From Roseiarcus sp963759955 (GTDB lineage: Bacteria; Pseudomonadota; Alphaproteobacteria; Rhizobiales; Beijerinckiaceae), in assembly GCA_963759955.1 (NCBI GenBank), contig CAVXCA010000065.1, positions 1-64,000 on the forward strand: a stretch of DNA of 64,000 nt, written 5' to 3'. Of the stretch, positions 36,818 to 47,150 are shown piece after piece (position 1 is the first letter of the stretch; the number at the start of each line of letters is the position of its first letter). Below the pieces are notes generated by a model. The model saw nothing but the letters and a program-made list of their open reading frames with translations. It was not told where the DNA came from and did no database searches. Both the position numbers and the translations under genes were made by a program.

Positions 36818-37057
36818 TTATTTGTCCCCACCCCAACGCTTCGCCGCCGCCTGCCTGGCAATCTCCGCGCGCCGCTCTGGCGTCATGCTCTTGGCCCTCG
36901 CGGCACCGCCCTTCTTGCCTAGCGCCTTTGCCGCAGGGTCCTTGCCATCATCAATCGGCAGCGACTCCGTTTCCTCGCCAGTGGCGATGCGCATGACCTT
37001 GACGGCATTACCGATGACGTCGGCGGGGCGTTTCTCGCCTTTGGGGCCCCGCGGCAT
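36818..37057 (-). CDS. KGG-type basic protein, 79 aa
   Basis: Starts MPRGPKGEKRPADVIGNAVK with GGAAG six bases upstream. The C-terminus AKALGKKGGAARAKSMTPER is the KGG pattern of small Rhizobiales proteins of unknown function that may bind nucleic acid. Its ATG overlaps the stop of the 58-aa zinc ribbon gene, so the two are translated together. Confidence 0.7.
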   Translation of the reverse strand: MPRGPKGEKRPADVIGNAVKVMRIATGEETESLPIDDGKDPAAKALGKKGGAARAKSMTPERRAEIARQAAAKRWGGDK

Positions 37058-37233
37058 CAGTCTTCCTTTTCCGCTTGAAGTTCGCACCAAGCGCAAAGCC
37101 GCGTCTCAAAAAAGCGCTCGCGCTCGCTATGCGGCACGATCTCTCCGCATCGTTCGCATCGGTGGCCTTCGTCACGAGCAACTAACGCCCATGCGTCTTC
37201 GGCCTCTTCGATCTCATCCTTGGTTTTTGGCAC
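37057..37233 (-). CDS. Small zinc-ribbon protein, 58 aa, GTG start
   Basis: Starts at GTG 37233 with an exact GGAGG seven bases upstream (VPKTKDEIEEAEDAWALVAR). It contains RCERCGEIVPHSERERF and LCAWCELQAEKED, two CxxC pairs, as in DksA/TraR-like zinc ribbons. Its TGA overlaps the ATG of the KGG gene. It is too short for many gene finders. The pair is the first operon of the transposon cargo, read from the right end. Confidence 0.65.
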   Translation of the reverse strand: MPKTKDEIEEAEDAWALVARDEGHRCERCGEIVPHSERERFFETRLCAWCELQAEKED

Positions 37234-37328
37234 TTGCGACCTCCATGCCTTGCGTCAAGCATAGCATGGGAGATCGGGGCGATGCGAGCGCGCGTCAAGT
37301 ACCTCGGATTTCAAACTGAGACACTACC

Positions 37329-37336
37329 CCCTGGTG
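37329..37336. repeat. 8-bp target duplication of the IS1-like unit, right
   Basis: CCCTGGTG, matching 32366-32373. Confidence 0.85.
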
Positions 37337-37513
37337 CGACGATGAAACGCTGTTTAACTTTCCTCAAAGCTCGTAAAGGAGCCGCGCGAATCACCGCCTG
37401 GGCGAGCGTCAATTCGGCGCGCCGTCGGGTTCCGTTTCCAAACGCGTAAGGCGCCTTTCACCCGAGAATGCCGCAGGCGTCCGAACTTCAGACACGATCG
37501 AAAGGAAAACGTC

Positions 37514-37774
37514 ATGAACGAAGCGAATTCCAAAGGCGTGACGCGCCGCACCGTGCTGCTCGCCGCGGCGGGCGCGGCGCCGTTGCTGGCGATGAGCGCG
37601 AGCGGCGCCGACGCGTCTGGGTTGCCGCAAGCGGCCGTCGGCTACCAACCTACGCCCAAGGGCGACCAACAATGTGACAACTGCAATCTCTTCGTCCCGC
37701 CGAACGCCTGCAAGTCGGTGGCGGGCGAAATCGCGCCGACCGGCTGGTGCAAGCTCTGGGTCAAGAAGGCGTAA
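37514..37774 (+). CDS. High-potential iron-sulfur protein (HiPIP), copy 1, 86 aa
   Basis: A twin-arginine signal (GVTRRTVLLAAAGAAPLLAM) is followed by a short mature protein with four cysteines in HiPIP spacing (QQCDNCNLF, NACKSV, GWCKLWVKK). HiPIPs hold a 4Fe-4S cluster and carry electrons in the periplasm. AAAGGAAAACGTC precedes the ATG. A gene for a cytochrome-porin follows in the same direction, and this pair occurs twice in a row. HiPIPs such as Iro and PioC serve Fe(II) oxidation in other bacteria; the same use here is a hypothesis. Confidence 0.9.
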   Translation: MNEANSKGVTRRTVLLAAAGAAPLLAMSASGADASGLPQAAVGYQPTPKGDQQCDNCNLFVPPNACKSVAGEIAPTGWCKLWVKKA

Positions 37775-37923
37775 TAGAACATTTTATTGCTGGTGATACT
37801 GTTGCGCTTGCTTGGTTGCAAGCGCCCGTTTACATTTCGAATCAAGGCGCTCCGCCACGGTGCGGCGACCACATGACGACGCGTGGGCTGTGGGGGGTTC
37901 TGAGCACGATGTGGGGGCGAAAC

Positions 37924-39366
37924 ATGCAGCAAGTTGGGCAGTTTTCCGGTTCGGGGATACGTTTCGAACTCGGGCGCTTGGTTCGCGGCTTCGCTTCGGC
38001 CGGCGCGGTGGTCGCGTTCCTCGCGACCTTGTCGCTGGCTTCGCTGCTCACGGTTCAACCCGCCTCGGCGGTGCCGAGCTTCGCGCGGCAGACCGGCCAG
38101 CCCTGCGCGAACTGTCACACCGCCTTTCCCGAACTGACGCCGTTCGGCCGGCGCTTCAAGCTCAGCGGCTACACCCTGCCGGGCGGCGACACCAAGATTC
38201 CGCCGATCGCGGCGTTGCTGCAGGAGGGGTTCACCCATACGCAATCGGCGCAGGATACGCCGCCTTCGCCCGGCACGCGCACCAACGACAATTTGGTCAC
38301 CCAGCAGATCACCGGCTTCTACGCCGGCCAAGTCTACGGCAATCTCGGCGCCTTCATTCAGGTCACCGGCGACCCGGTCACCGGGCAAGTCAATCTCGAC
38401 CAATCGGACATCCGCTACGTCGACTCGTTCAAGCTGTTCGACCGCGACGCCTACTGGGGAATCGACGTCAACAATTCGCCAGGGGTGCAGGACGTCTGGA
38501 ACACCACGCCGGCTTTCAGCTTCCCACAGATCACCTCGTCTCTCGCGCCCGCCTTCTCGCCGCCGCAAACCCGCATCGAGCAGGGCTTTGGGCTGACGGC
38601 GATCCAAGGCGCCGGCGCCTACGTGTTCTGGAACGACATGCTCTACGCCGAACTGACGGCCTACAGCGGAGTTTCCAAGACCGTCGAAGAAGCGCTCGGC
38701 GATCAACCCAGTTCGACAGACGACCGCTTGAACGGCGCCGCGCCCTATTGGCGGCTCGCGTTGGAGCCGCATTGGGGCGACAACTACCTGATGATCGGCA
38801 CGTTCGGGATGTACGGCCAGATCGTCCCGCAGAGCAATTTCGGCTTCGGCTACGACGATTACACCGACATCGGCTTCGATTCGCAATACCAGTATGACGG
38901 CAGCCAATACAGCGTCACGGTGAAGCTGACCGACATCACGGAGTATCAGAAGCTGAACGCCAGCTTCAATCCAGGGGTCGGACTCGCCTCGAATCTCAAC
39001 GACCGGCTGAACAGCTTCAAGGCCAACGCGTCGTTCGTGTGGGATCACACCTACAGCTTCACCGGCGGCTATTTCAACGTCTCCGGTACGAAAGACTGCA
39101 ATCTTTACGGATCGTGCGCCGGAAGCAATCTTAGCGCCACCAACAGCCCCAACGGCAACGGCCTGATCTTCGACGCCGCTTATCTGCCGTTCAGCCACGG
39201 CAGCCCGTGGCCCTATTCGACCTACAACGCCCGCATCGGCATCCAGTACACCAAATATCTCGAGCTCTACGGCGGGACCAACAACTTCGACGGGCAGAAC
39301 CTCGGCGGCACGCACAACGCCGCCGGCAACAACACCCTCTTCCTCTACGCTTGGCTGATGTTCTGA
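37924..39366 (+). CDS. Cyc2-like outer-membrane cytochrome-porin, copy 1, 480 aa
   Basis: Signal peptide (LASLLTVQPASA), then a single haem c site in FARQTGQPCANCHTAFPELT, followed by PFGRRFKLSGYTLPGG as in Cyc2 proteins. The remaining 400 residues have the alternating pattern of a beta-barrel (for example NYLMIGTFGMYGQIV and FDSQYQYDGSQYSVTVKLTD, shown in part) and end in LFLYAWLMF, with the terminal phenylalanine typical of outer-membrane barrels. Cyc2 fuses a haem and a porin to bring electrons in from outside, notably from Fe(II). ATG 37924 is taken because of the signal peptide; 37873 and 37909 are other options. Copy 2 begins at 40292. Confidence 0.75.
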   Translation: MQQVGQFSGSGIRFELGRLVRGFASAGAVVAFLATLSLASLLTVQPASAVPSFARQTGQPCANCHTAFPELTPFGRRFKLSGYTLPGGDTKIPPIAALLQEGFTHTQSAQDTPPSPGTRTNDNLVTQQITGFYAGQVYGNLGAFIQVTGDPVTGQVNLDQSDIRYVDSFKLFDRDAYWGIDVNNSPGVQDVWNTTPAFSFPQITSSLAPAFSPPQTRIEQGFGLTAIQGAGAYVFWNDMLYAELTAYSGVSKTVEEALGDQPSSTDDRLNGAAPYWRLALEPHWGDNYLMIGTFGMYGQIVPQSNFGFGYDDYTDIGFDSQYQYDGSQYSVTVKLTDITEYQKLNASFNPGVGLASNLNDRLNSFKANASFVWDHTYSFTGGYFNVSGTKDCNLYGSCAGSNLSATNSPNGNGLIFDAAYLPFSHGSPWPYSTYNARIGIQYTKYLELYGGTNNFDGQNLGGTHNAAGNNTLFLYAWLMF

Positions 39367-39855
39367 ACGGGTCGCGGGCCTCGCTTACGAGGCCCCCAAG
39401 AGACCGGCGCCGGCGCAACTCGCGCCGGCGATTTTTCTGACTACGCAAATGTGGCGCCATATCGCTGCGCCGATATTGCGGAATCCCTCAACAGGTCCTG
39501 CGCGCGTGACGATTGCCGAGGCCCTTCGCCTCGACGCCGTCGAGCCGCCGCCGAATTTCCGCAGTCCGAGACCGCCGGACGACGCCTTGAACCTTCAAGG
39601 AAATCGGCAGCTCCATGATTCTTGCGCCGAAGCAAACACGCGAAACCGCGAGCAAAACGACGCGCCGCGCGACGCCCAGCGACATTATGTCACAGTTGAT
39701 CTATCTCGAACCACGTTCGTATCCTTCCAATCTCACGGCGTCGTGCGCCGCGAACTGTGAAGCGGACGCCTAGCAACCATCGCCAGCCGCGATGGAAGCG
39801 GTGGTGGACGGGTAGTGCGTAAACAACGAAATAACATCAACTGTGGAGGAAACCG
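39367..39855. other. Spacer between the two HiPIP-porin modules
   Basis: 489 bases. The terminator of copy 1 comes first. A 103-codon frame on the plus strand has no recognisable content. The promoter of the second HiPIP gene must lie near its end; TTATGTCACAGTTGATC near 39684 is AT-richer but not a clear site. Confidence 0.4.
39408..39436 (+). terminator. Rho-independent terminator after cytochrome-porin copy 1
   Basis: CGCCGGCGC (39408-39416) pairs with GCGCCGGCG (39422-39430), followed by ATTTTT. It separates the two modules into different transcripts. Confidence 0.85.
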
Positions 39856-40119
39856 ATGAGCGAGCAATCGACCAAATCCTGTATGAACCGCCGCACGCTT
39901 CTTCTGGCCGCCGCGGGCGCGGCGCCGCTGCTGGCGTTGGCCACGACGGGCGCCAAAGCCGCGAAACTGCCGCAGTCGGGGGCGGGCTACGTCGCCGCGT
40001 CGACCTCCGATAAGAAGTGCAGCGGCTGCAATTTCTTCGTCGCGCCCAATTCCTGCAAGGCCGTCGACGGCGATATCAGCCCGAACGGCTTCTGCAAGCT
40101 CTGGACCAAGAAGGCCTAA
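39856..40119 (+). CDS. High-potential iron-sulfur protein (HiPIP), copy 2, 87 aa
   Basis: Tat signal NRRTLLLAAAGAAPLLALA, mature protein with four cysteines (KKCSGCNFF, NSCKAV, GFCKLWTKK). A strong GGAGG lies upstream of the ATG. It differs from copy 1 in most of the mature part although the layout is the same, so the HiPIP genes are older duplicates than the porin genes or under different constraint. Confidence 0.9.
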   Translation: MSEQSTKSCMNRRTLLLAAAGAAPLLALATTGAKAAKLPQSGAGYVAASTSDKKCSGCNFFVAPNSCKAVDGDISPNGFCKLWTKKA

Positions 40120-40144
40120 CAGCCCGGCGTCACGCCCCCTGCGA

Positions 40145-40175
40145 GACGGCTGCGCGCCTCGGCGAAGCAGCCGTC
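40145..40175 (+). other. Hairpin between HiPIP 2 and porin 2
   Basis: GACGGCTGC (40145-40153) pairs exactly with GCAGCCGTC (40167-40175). No T tract follows, so it may set the ratio of HiPIP to porin transcript rather than end it (inference). Confidence 0.5.
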
Positions 40176-40291
40176 CCCGAATGAACGCGATTGTAGCGAG
40201 CGGCCGAACGGCGCCCGCCGCGACGATACTCAGAAAATCAACGGCTGGCCACCCGAGCGCAATGACGTTCGCGGGCCGCAAAGGGGGGAAA

Positions 40292-41740
40292 ATGGCGACG
40301 ACGGACGCTCGGAGTCCGCCGCGAGGCGGAGCGGCATGTGAAGGCGTATCGGCCGGCCCGAGGAGTGCGCACAGGTTGTGCGCACTGATATCCGGAACGC
40401 TGACGTTTCTCTTTGGCTGGTGCGCCGTGACGGCGCTCACGGTTCAGCCCGCCTCGGCGGTGCCGAGCTTCGCGCGGCAGACCGGCCAGCCCTGCGCGAA
40501 CTGTCACACCGCCTTTCCCGAACTGACGCCGTTCGGCCGGCGCTTCAAGCTCAGCGGCTACACCCTGCCGGGCGGCGACACCAAGATTCCGCCGATCGCG
40601 GCGTTGCTGCAGGAGGGGTTCACCCATACGCAATCGGCGCAGGATACGCCGCCTTCGCCCGGCACGCGCACCAACGACAATTTGGTCACCCAGCAGATCA
40701 CCGGCTTCTACGCCGGCCAAGTCTACGGCAATCTCGGCGCCTTCATTCAGGTCACCGGCGACCCGGTCACCGGGCAAGTCAATCTCGACCAATCGGACAT
40801 CCGCTACGTCAACTCGTTCAAGCTGTTCGACCGCGACGCCTACTGGGGAATCGACGTCAACAATTCGCCAGGGGTGCAGGACGTCTGGAACACCACGCCG
40901 GCTTTCAGCTTCCCGCAGATCACCTCGTCTCTCGCGCCCGCCTTCTCGCCGCCGCAAACCCGCATCGAGCAGGGCTTTGGGCTGACGGCGATCCAAGGCG
41001 CCGGCGCCTACGTGTTCTGGAACGACATGCTCTACGCCGAACTGACGGCCTACAGCGGAGTTTCCAAGACCGTCGAAGAAGCGCTCGGCGATCAACCCAG
41101 TTCGACAGACGACCGCTTGAACGGCGCCGCGCCCTATTGGCGGCTCGCGCTGGAGCCCCATTGGGGCGACAACTACCTGATGATCGGCACGTTCGGGATG
41201 TACGGCCAGATCGTCCCGCAGAGCAATTTCGGCTTCGGCTACGACGATTACACCGACATCGGCTTCGATTCGCAATACCAGTATGACGGCAGCCAATACA
41301 GCGTCACGGTGAAGCTGACCGACATCACGGAGTATCAGAAGCTCAATTCGAGTGTTGCCCAAACGTTTTCGTCGAATCCCAACGACCGGCTGAACAGCTT
41401 CAAGGCCAACGCTTCGTTCGTGTGGGATCACACCTACAGCTTCACCGGCGGCTATTTTAACGTGTCGGGAACATCGGATCCGGCGCTTTATTCTGCAATT
41501 TCGGGCACAACCGTCAGCAGCCCCAACGGCAACGGCCTGATCTTCGACGCCGCCTATCTGCCGTTCATGCACGGCAGCCCGTGGCCCTATTCGACCTACA
41601 ACGCCCGCATCGGCATCCAGTACACCAAATATCTGGAGCTCTACGGCGGGACCAACAACTTCGACGGGCAGAACCTCGGCGGCACGCACAACGCCGCCGG
41701 CAACAACACCCTCTTCCTCTACGCCTGGCTGATGTTTTAG
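40292..41740 (+). CDS. Cyc2-like outer-membrane cytochrome-porin, copy 2, 482 aa
   Basis: The same layout as copy 1: haem site CANCH, PFGRRFKLSGYT, beta-barrel, terminal WLMF. The signal region differs (SAHRLCALISGTLTFLFGW), and the start MATTDARSPPRGG has AAGGGGGG upstream. From CTCACGGTTCA onwards the DNA is nearly identical to copy 1 apart from two patches (about 41345-41375 and 41470-41515), which give different predicted surface loops: SSVAQTFSSNPNDR against ASFNPGVGLASNLNDR, and TSDPALYSAISG against TKDCNLYGSCAG. Copy 1 therefore has an extra pair of cysteines in that loop. Confidence 0.75.
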   Translation: MATTDARSPPRGGAACEGVSAGPRSAHRLCALISGTLTFLFGWCAVTALTVQPASAVPSFARQTGQPCANCHTAFPELTPFGRRFKLSGYTLPGGDTKIPPIAALLQEGFTHTQSAQDTPPSPGTRTNDNLVTQQITGFYAGQVYGNLGAFIQVTGDPVTGQVNLDQSDIRYVNSFKLFDRDAYWGIDVNNSPGVQDVWNTTPAFSFPQITSSLAPAFSPPQTRIEQGFGLTAIQGAGAYVFWNDMLYAELTAYSGVSKTVEEALGDQPSSTDDRLNGAAPYWRLALEPHWGDNYLMIGTFGMYGQIVPQSNFGFGYDDYTDIGFDSQYQYDGSQYSVTVKLTDITEYQKLNSSVAQTFSSNPNDRLNSFKANASFVWDHTYSFTGGYFNVSGTSDPALYSAISGTTVSSPNGNGLIFDAAYLPFMHGSPWPYSTYNARIGIQYTKYLELYGGTNNFDGQNLGGTHNAAGNNTLFLYAWLMF

Positions 41741-41795
41741 GCGCGACGCGAGCCTCGCCTTGAGAGTGGCGGCGCGTGCTGCTCTTGAGGCAAGC

Positions 41796-42218
41796 TCAAT
41801 CGGCGCCGTCGCGCGGCGCAAGCCGCGCCACGGCTTCGATCTCGACCTTCATTTCGCTGTTGAGCAATCCCGCGATCACATAGATCGCCGCCGCGGGTCG
41901 GATCGCGGCGAAGACCTCGCCCTGAACCGCGAGCACCGGCACGCAGTAATCGGCGCGGGTGACGAAGGTGCGCAGGCTGACGATGCTCTCCAGCCCGCCG
42001 CCCGCCTCGGCGAGCACGGCGGCGAACGTCTTGTAGACGTTGCGCGCCTGCGCGGCGACGTCGTCGGGAATCGTCATCGTCGCGTAGTCGTAGCCGGTCG
42101 TGCCCGAAATGAAGACGAACTCGCCGTCGCAAACCGCCCGCGAATATCCGCTGGCGATTTCGAAGGGCGAGCCGGAGGAGATGAGACGGCGTCGAGCGGG
42201 GATCGCGGATTCGTTCAA
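41796..42218 (-). CDS. RidA-family protein, 140 aa
   Basis: A Rid/YjgF/UK114-family protein: VCDGEFVFISGTTGYDY, ARNVYKTFAAVLAEAGG and the end VEIEAVARLAP. These trimeric enzymes clear reactive enamines and imines made by PLP enzymes. The start is TTG at 42218, because GGAGG lies seven bases upstream; it overlaps the stop codon of the EamA gene, so the two are translationally coupled. The frame is complete. Confidence 0.85.
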   Translation of the reverse strand: MNESAIPARRRLISSGSPFEIASGYSRAVCDGEFVFISGTTGYDYATMTIPDDVAAQARNVYKTFAAVLAEAGGGLESIVSLRTFVTRADYCVPVLAVQGEVFAAIRPAAAIYVIAGLLNSEMKVEIEAVARLAPRDGAD

Positions 42219-43117
42219 GTCGGCCTCCTCGACAACACGCGCTTGCGCTCGCCAACGCGCAAGAAGATCGTGAGATTGCCGACCATAATCAGCACGATTC
42301 CCAATCCGGCGAAAGCGTTCCAGACATATCCTTCCCAAACGGCCGACACGGCGAGCGCGACGATCGGCGAAAACGCCGTGACATAGGCGGCCTTGTCGGC
42401 GCCGATCTCGGCGACAAGCGTGAGATAGGCGAGAAAGGCGACGACCGACGCGATCACCGAGAGATAGAGCAGCGCGCCGAGATAGGCCGGCGTCGGCGCG
42501 GGCCAAAAGCCGTCGCCCCGCAGCACGGCCGCAAGCGCGAGCAGCGCCGCGCCCCACGCCATGCCGCGCGCGACCGCATTGGGCAGATCGACGCCCTCCC
42601 CGGCCGCGCGGCGCGAAATGAAATTGCCGAGGGAAAAACAAAACGCGCCTCCGAGCGCATAGGCGACGCCGAGCGCGAGGCCCGACGAGCCGCCCGAGGG
42701 CGCGAACTCGTCGCCGAACAGCATCGCCACGCCGACGATGCCGAGAACCGATCCGCCGAGCACCCGAAGCGTCGGCCGGACGCCGAGAAGGATCCAGCCG
42801 TTGAACGCATTGAAGACGGTCGCGACGCTGAAGACGACAGCGACGACGCCGCTCGGCGCATAGGTTTCGGCGGCGAAGAAGAAGAGAAAATTGCAGGAGA
42901 ACAAGGTCGCGCCGAGCGCCGCAAACCAGACGTGACGCCGCAACGGCGCCGGTCGCCAGCGCCCGCTCAGCGCCAAGGCGCCCCACAGCAGCGCCGCGGC
43001 GATGGCGAAGCGCCAGAACACGGAAACGACGACCGGCGCGCCGCCGAGCTGCAAGTGAATGGCGAACCAGCTGAAACCCCAGGCGAAGACGACAAGCGCA
43101 AAGCGCAAAGCGGACAT
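42215..43117 (-). CDS. EamA/DMT-family transporter, 300 aa
   Basis: About ten transmembrane segments in two EamA halves (VFAWGFSWFAIHLQLGG; the second includes GVAYALGGAFCFSLGNFIS and ALLYLSVIASVVAFLAYLTL). AGAGG lies seven bases before ATG 43117. The gene overlaps RidA, so export and RidA may act on the same pathway intermediate, possibly amino acid-related (inference). A divergent AraC regulator lies 237 bases away. Confidence 0.85.
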   Translation of the reverse strand: MSALRFALVVFAWGFSWFAIHLQLGGAPVVVSVFWRFAIAAALLWGALALSGRWRPAPLRRHVWFAALGATLFSCNFLFFFAAETYAPSGVVAVVFSVATVFNAFNGWILLGVRPTLRVLGGSVLGIVGVAMLFGDEFAPSGGSSGLALGVAYALGGAFCFSLGNFISRRAAGEGVDLPNAVARGMAWGAALLALAAVLRGDGFWPAPTPAYLGALLYLSVIASVVAFLAYLTLVAEIGADKAAYVTAFSPIVALAVSAVWEGYVWNAFAGLGIVLIMVGNLTIFLRVGERKRVLSRRPT

Positions 43118-43354
43118 GCGGAACCTCTCGGACAAGCGACGTCATGCGGCTTTCGCGCCTCGGGCGTCTTGCAACGCCGTGCGCGCCGTTGTCAAAATCT
43201 TGCGGTTTTCCGCTCATGGGCGGTGGTGAAGTCGACCGGCTCCGCGGCCGCGGCTTTGCCCTTCGAGACGAGCGCCATAAGATGGCGCCCCTCGGGCGGG
43301 CCGACGCAGCGACGCGATCTTTCCGCCGCGAATCTGGAAAACGAGGAACGCGCA

Positions 43355-44241
43355 TTGCTTCCCAACTGCACAGTATTCGAACACCTGCGCGGCGCGAGCG
43401 TCGCCTTGCGGCAGGCGACGACGCTGGGCGACGGCATGGCGGCGGCGTTGTGGGATCGCGACGAAACCGCCACCGCCCTTTACGATGAGCCGACGCATCA
43501 CACGCTGAGCCTCTACGTCTCCGGCGGCGAAACGTTCTTCCGCCGCCGCGGCCAAGCGTTGCAGCGAAGCTTAGGCGCGGGCAGCCTCTGTTTGATGCCG
43601 CGCGGCGCGAGTTCGCGTTGGGACGTCAGCGGTCCCGTGCGCATGTTCCATCTCTATTTCTCGCGCCGGACGTTCGAGCGCTTTGCGGTCGAGGCCTTGG
43701 GCGCCGACCCCGCGCGCCTCGCGCTGCGCGAGGTCACTTATTTTCGCGACCCGGTGATCGAAGGCCTCGTCCGCTCGACGTTCCTGGCGCTGGATTGGCG
43801 AGAGAACGGCCACCGCGTCGCCCTCACCCACGCCGCGCAAACCCTGCTCGCTTACCTCACGACGGGGATGACCGAACGTCAGCCCGACGCCACCGTGGCG
43901 CGTGGCGGCCTCTCGTCGGCCGTGCTGCGGCGTCTTGCCGACTTCGTGTCAGAGAATGTCGGCGAACCGCTCGGCCTCGACGATCTCGCCGCCTGCGCGG
44001 GCCTCAGCCCGTTTCATTTTGCGCGCGCCTTCAAACGGTCGACCGGCGAAACGCCGCACGCCTTCGTCATGCGCCGTCGGGTGGAGCGCGCCGAGGAGGC
44101 GCTCCGGCGGGGCGCGGAAATCGCCGACACCGCCTTGGCTTGCGGCTTCAGCAGCCAGAGCCATTTCACCGCCGCGTTCCGGCGGCGCACGGGCGCCACG
44201 CCGGGACAATTTCGCGCGAGTTTCCCGAGGAGCGGCGGCTC

Positions 44242-44245
<4 letters not shown>
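43355..44245 (+). CDS. AraC-family transcriptional regulator, 296 aa
   Basis: The C-terminal 100 residues are an AraC DNA-binding domain with two helix-turn-helices (LGLDDLAACAGLSPFHFARAFKRSTGE and IADTALACGFSSQSHFTAAFRR, in part). The N-terminus is a ligand-binding region without recognised ligand. The start is TTG 43355 (MLPNCTVFEH), with GAGGAA upstream; no ATG fits. It is divergent from the EamA-RidA pair and likely controls it. Its stop codon overlaps the pccA stop from the other strand. Confidence 0.85.
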
Positions 44246-46246
<2,001 letters not shown>

Positions 46247-46360
46247 ATGCGCCCCCGTGAGGACGGCCCTCGTCTCGGGCCTAAGTCGATCGCGCGGTTC
46301 TATTGGAGGGCGGGCGGCGCGTAAACAGGGGCTTGGGCCCGCGCCGCCTAACAAATGGAA

Positions 46361-46801
46361 CTATCCCGCCTTCGCGGCCGTCAGCGCGGCCTCGACCCCC
46401 GGCCAGCCGCGCGCGGCGCGCGAGCGCACGGCGGAGAGGAACCAAGCGGGAACGCGATGGGCCTCCGCGAGCACGGCGACCAGCGCCGCCAGCGCGTTGA
46501 CGGACGCGCATTCGTCGGCGCGCTCGATCAGCCATTCCGCTTGCGGCTCGCTGACGACCCCAGTCGGCCGCGCCTGCCAGACGACGTGCTCGACGATCAT
46601 CTCGACGAAGAATTCCGTCCATTCCGGCGCATTCGCGAGCCCGGCGCGCTCGACCGCGAAGAGTTCGTCCGCCGCCTCGCGCGAAACCGAGCCCTCGGGA
46701 AACACCTCTCGCCGCAGCCACGCGACGTCCATCGCGCTGAGTTTGCGGCCGTGAATCATCGCGGTGATGATGGTGCGGCTCCGATCGACCGTGAACGCCA
46801 T
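46361..46801 (-). CDS. Conserved hypothetical protein, 146 aa
   Basis: Starts MAFTVDRSRTIITAMIHGR. It is a soluble, helix-rich acidic protein (WTEFFVEMIVEHVVWQARPTG, SEPQAEWLIERADEC) of a kind seen as conserved hypothetical proteins in Rhizobiales. No function is known. The position between pccA and an L,D-transpeptidase, all on the minus strand, does not suggest a clear link. Confidence 0.65.
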   Translation of the reverse strand: MAFTVDRSRTIITAMIHGRKLSAMDVAWLRREVFPEGSVSREAADELFAVERAGLANAPEWTEFFVEMIVEHVVWQARPTGVVSEPQAEWLIERADECASVNALAALVAVLAEAHRVPAWFLSAVRSRAARGWPGVEAALTAAKAG

Positions 46802-47150
46802 GACGCTACCCAATCCAACGCCCCCGCCGCCTCGTCGAGCGGCTTGTTATGTCAAGGAGTTTGGGCGGGAAGGCTTGCGATGTGGTGAATCGGTTAAAAC
46901 GCCTGTCGATAGAGTTAAGGCGTTGCAAAGGCGCATGGTTTCAAGAAGATGAAGGTGGCGGCGGCTTCCTTTGCATCACGCCCGGCGCGCCGGCGGGAAG
47001 GCGCGGCGGAGACGGCGTGCGCCCTGAGCCGCCGATGCAGCGCCTCGGGAACGCTGCGGACTTGCGCCGCCGATGCGATGCGCGAAGGATGATTGCGTGT
47101 CGCGATCGCGCCGCCGTCGGCGCGACGATCAATCGGCGGTCGGTCGGACC
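46802..47150. other. Intergenic, nothing recognised
   Basis: 349 bases with no gene and no clear RNA feature. The region ends next to the transpeptidase stop. Confidence 0.35.

Larger units (their letters stand above)
32374..37328 (-). mobile_element. IS1-family transposable unit with cargo, about 4,955 bp
   Basis: The left end GGTAGTGTCTCAGTTTGAA at 32374 is the exact inverted repeat of the sequence ending at 37328 (TTCAAACTGAGACACTACC). CCCTGGTG flanks both ends. Eight- or nine-base duplications are usual for IS1 elements. Inside, all on the minus strand, are a 58-aa zinc ribbon, a KGG protein, a 206-aa unknown, an HTH-ImmA regulator, the transposase and a small membrane protein. A normal IS1 is below 1.5 kb, so this unit is enlarged by about 2.3 kb of cargo plus an inserted IS256. 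The duplication shows that the cargo moved with the ends. Confidence 0.85.

Noticed and set aside
37804..37825. Seven-base hairpin GCGCTTG/CAAGCGC upstream of porin copy 1
   Set aside because: It has no T tract and is not shared by copy 2, so its role could not be supported.
37642..39315. Long minus-strand frame across the cytochrome-porin, repeated in the second copy
   Set aside because: It mirrors the conserved real gene on the plus strand; its copy in the second module follows from the duplication only.
39449..39760. Plus-strand frame of 103 codons between the electron-transfer modules
   Set aside because: No recognisable content and a strand composition like non-coding spacer; not repeated after copy 2.
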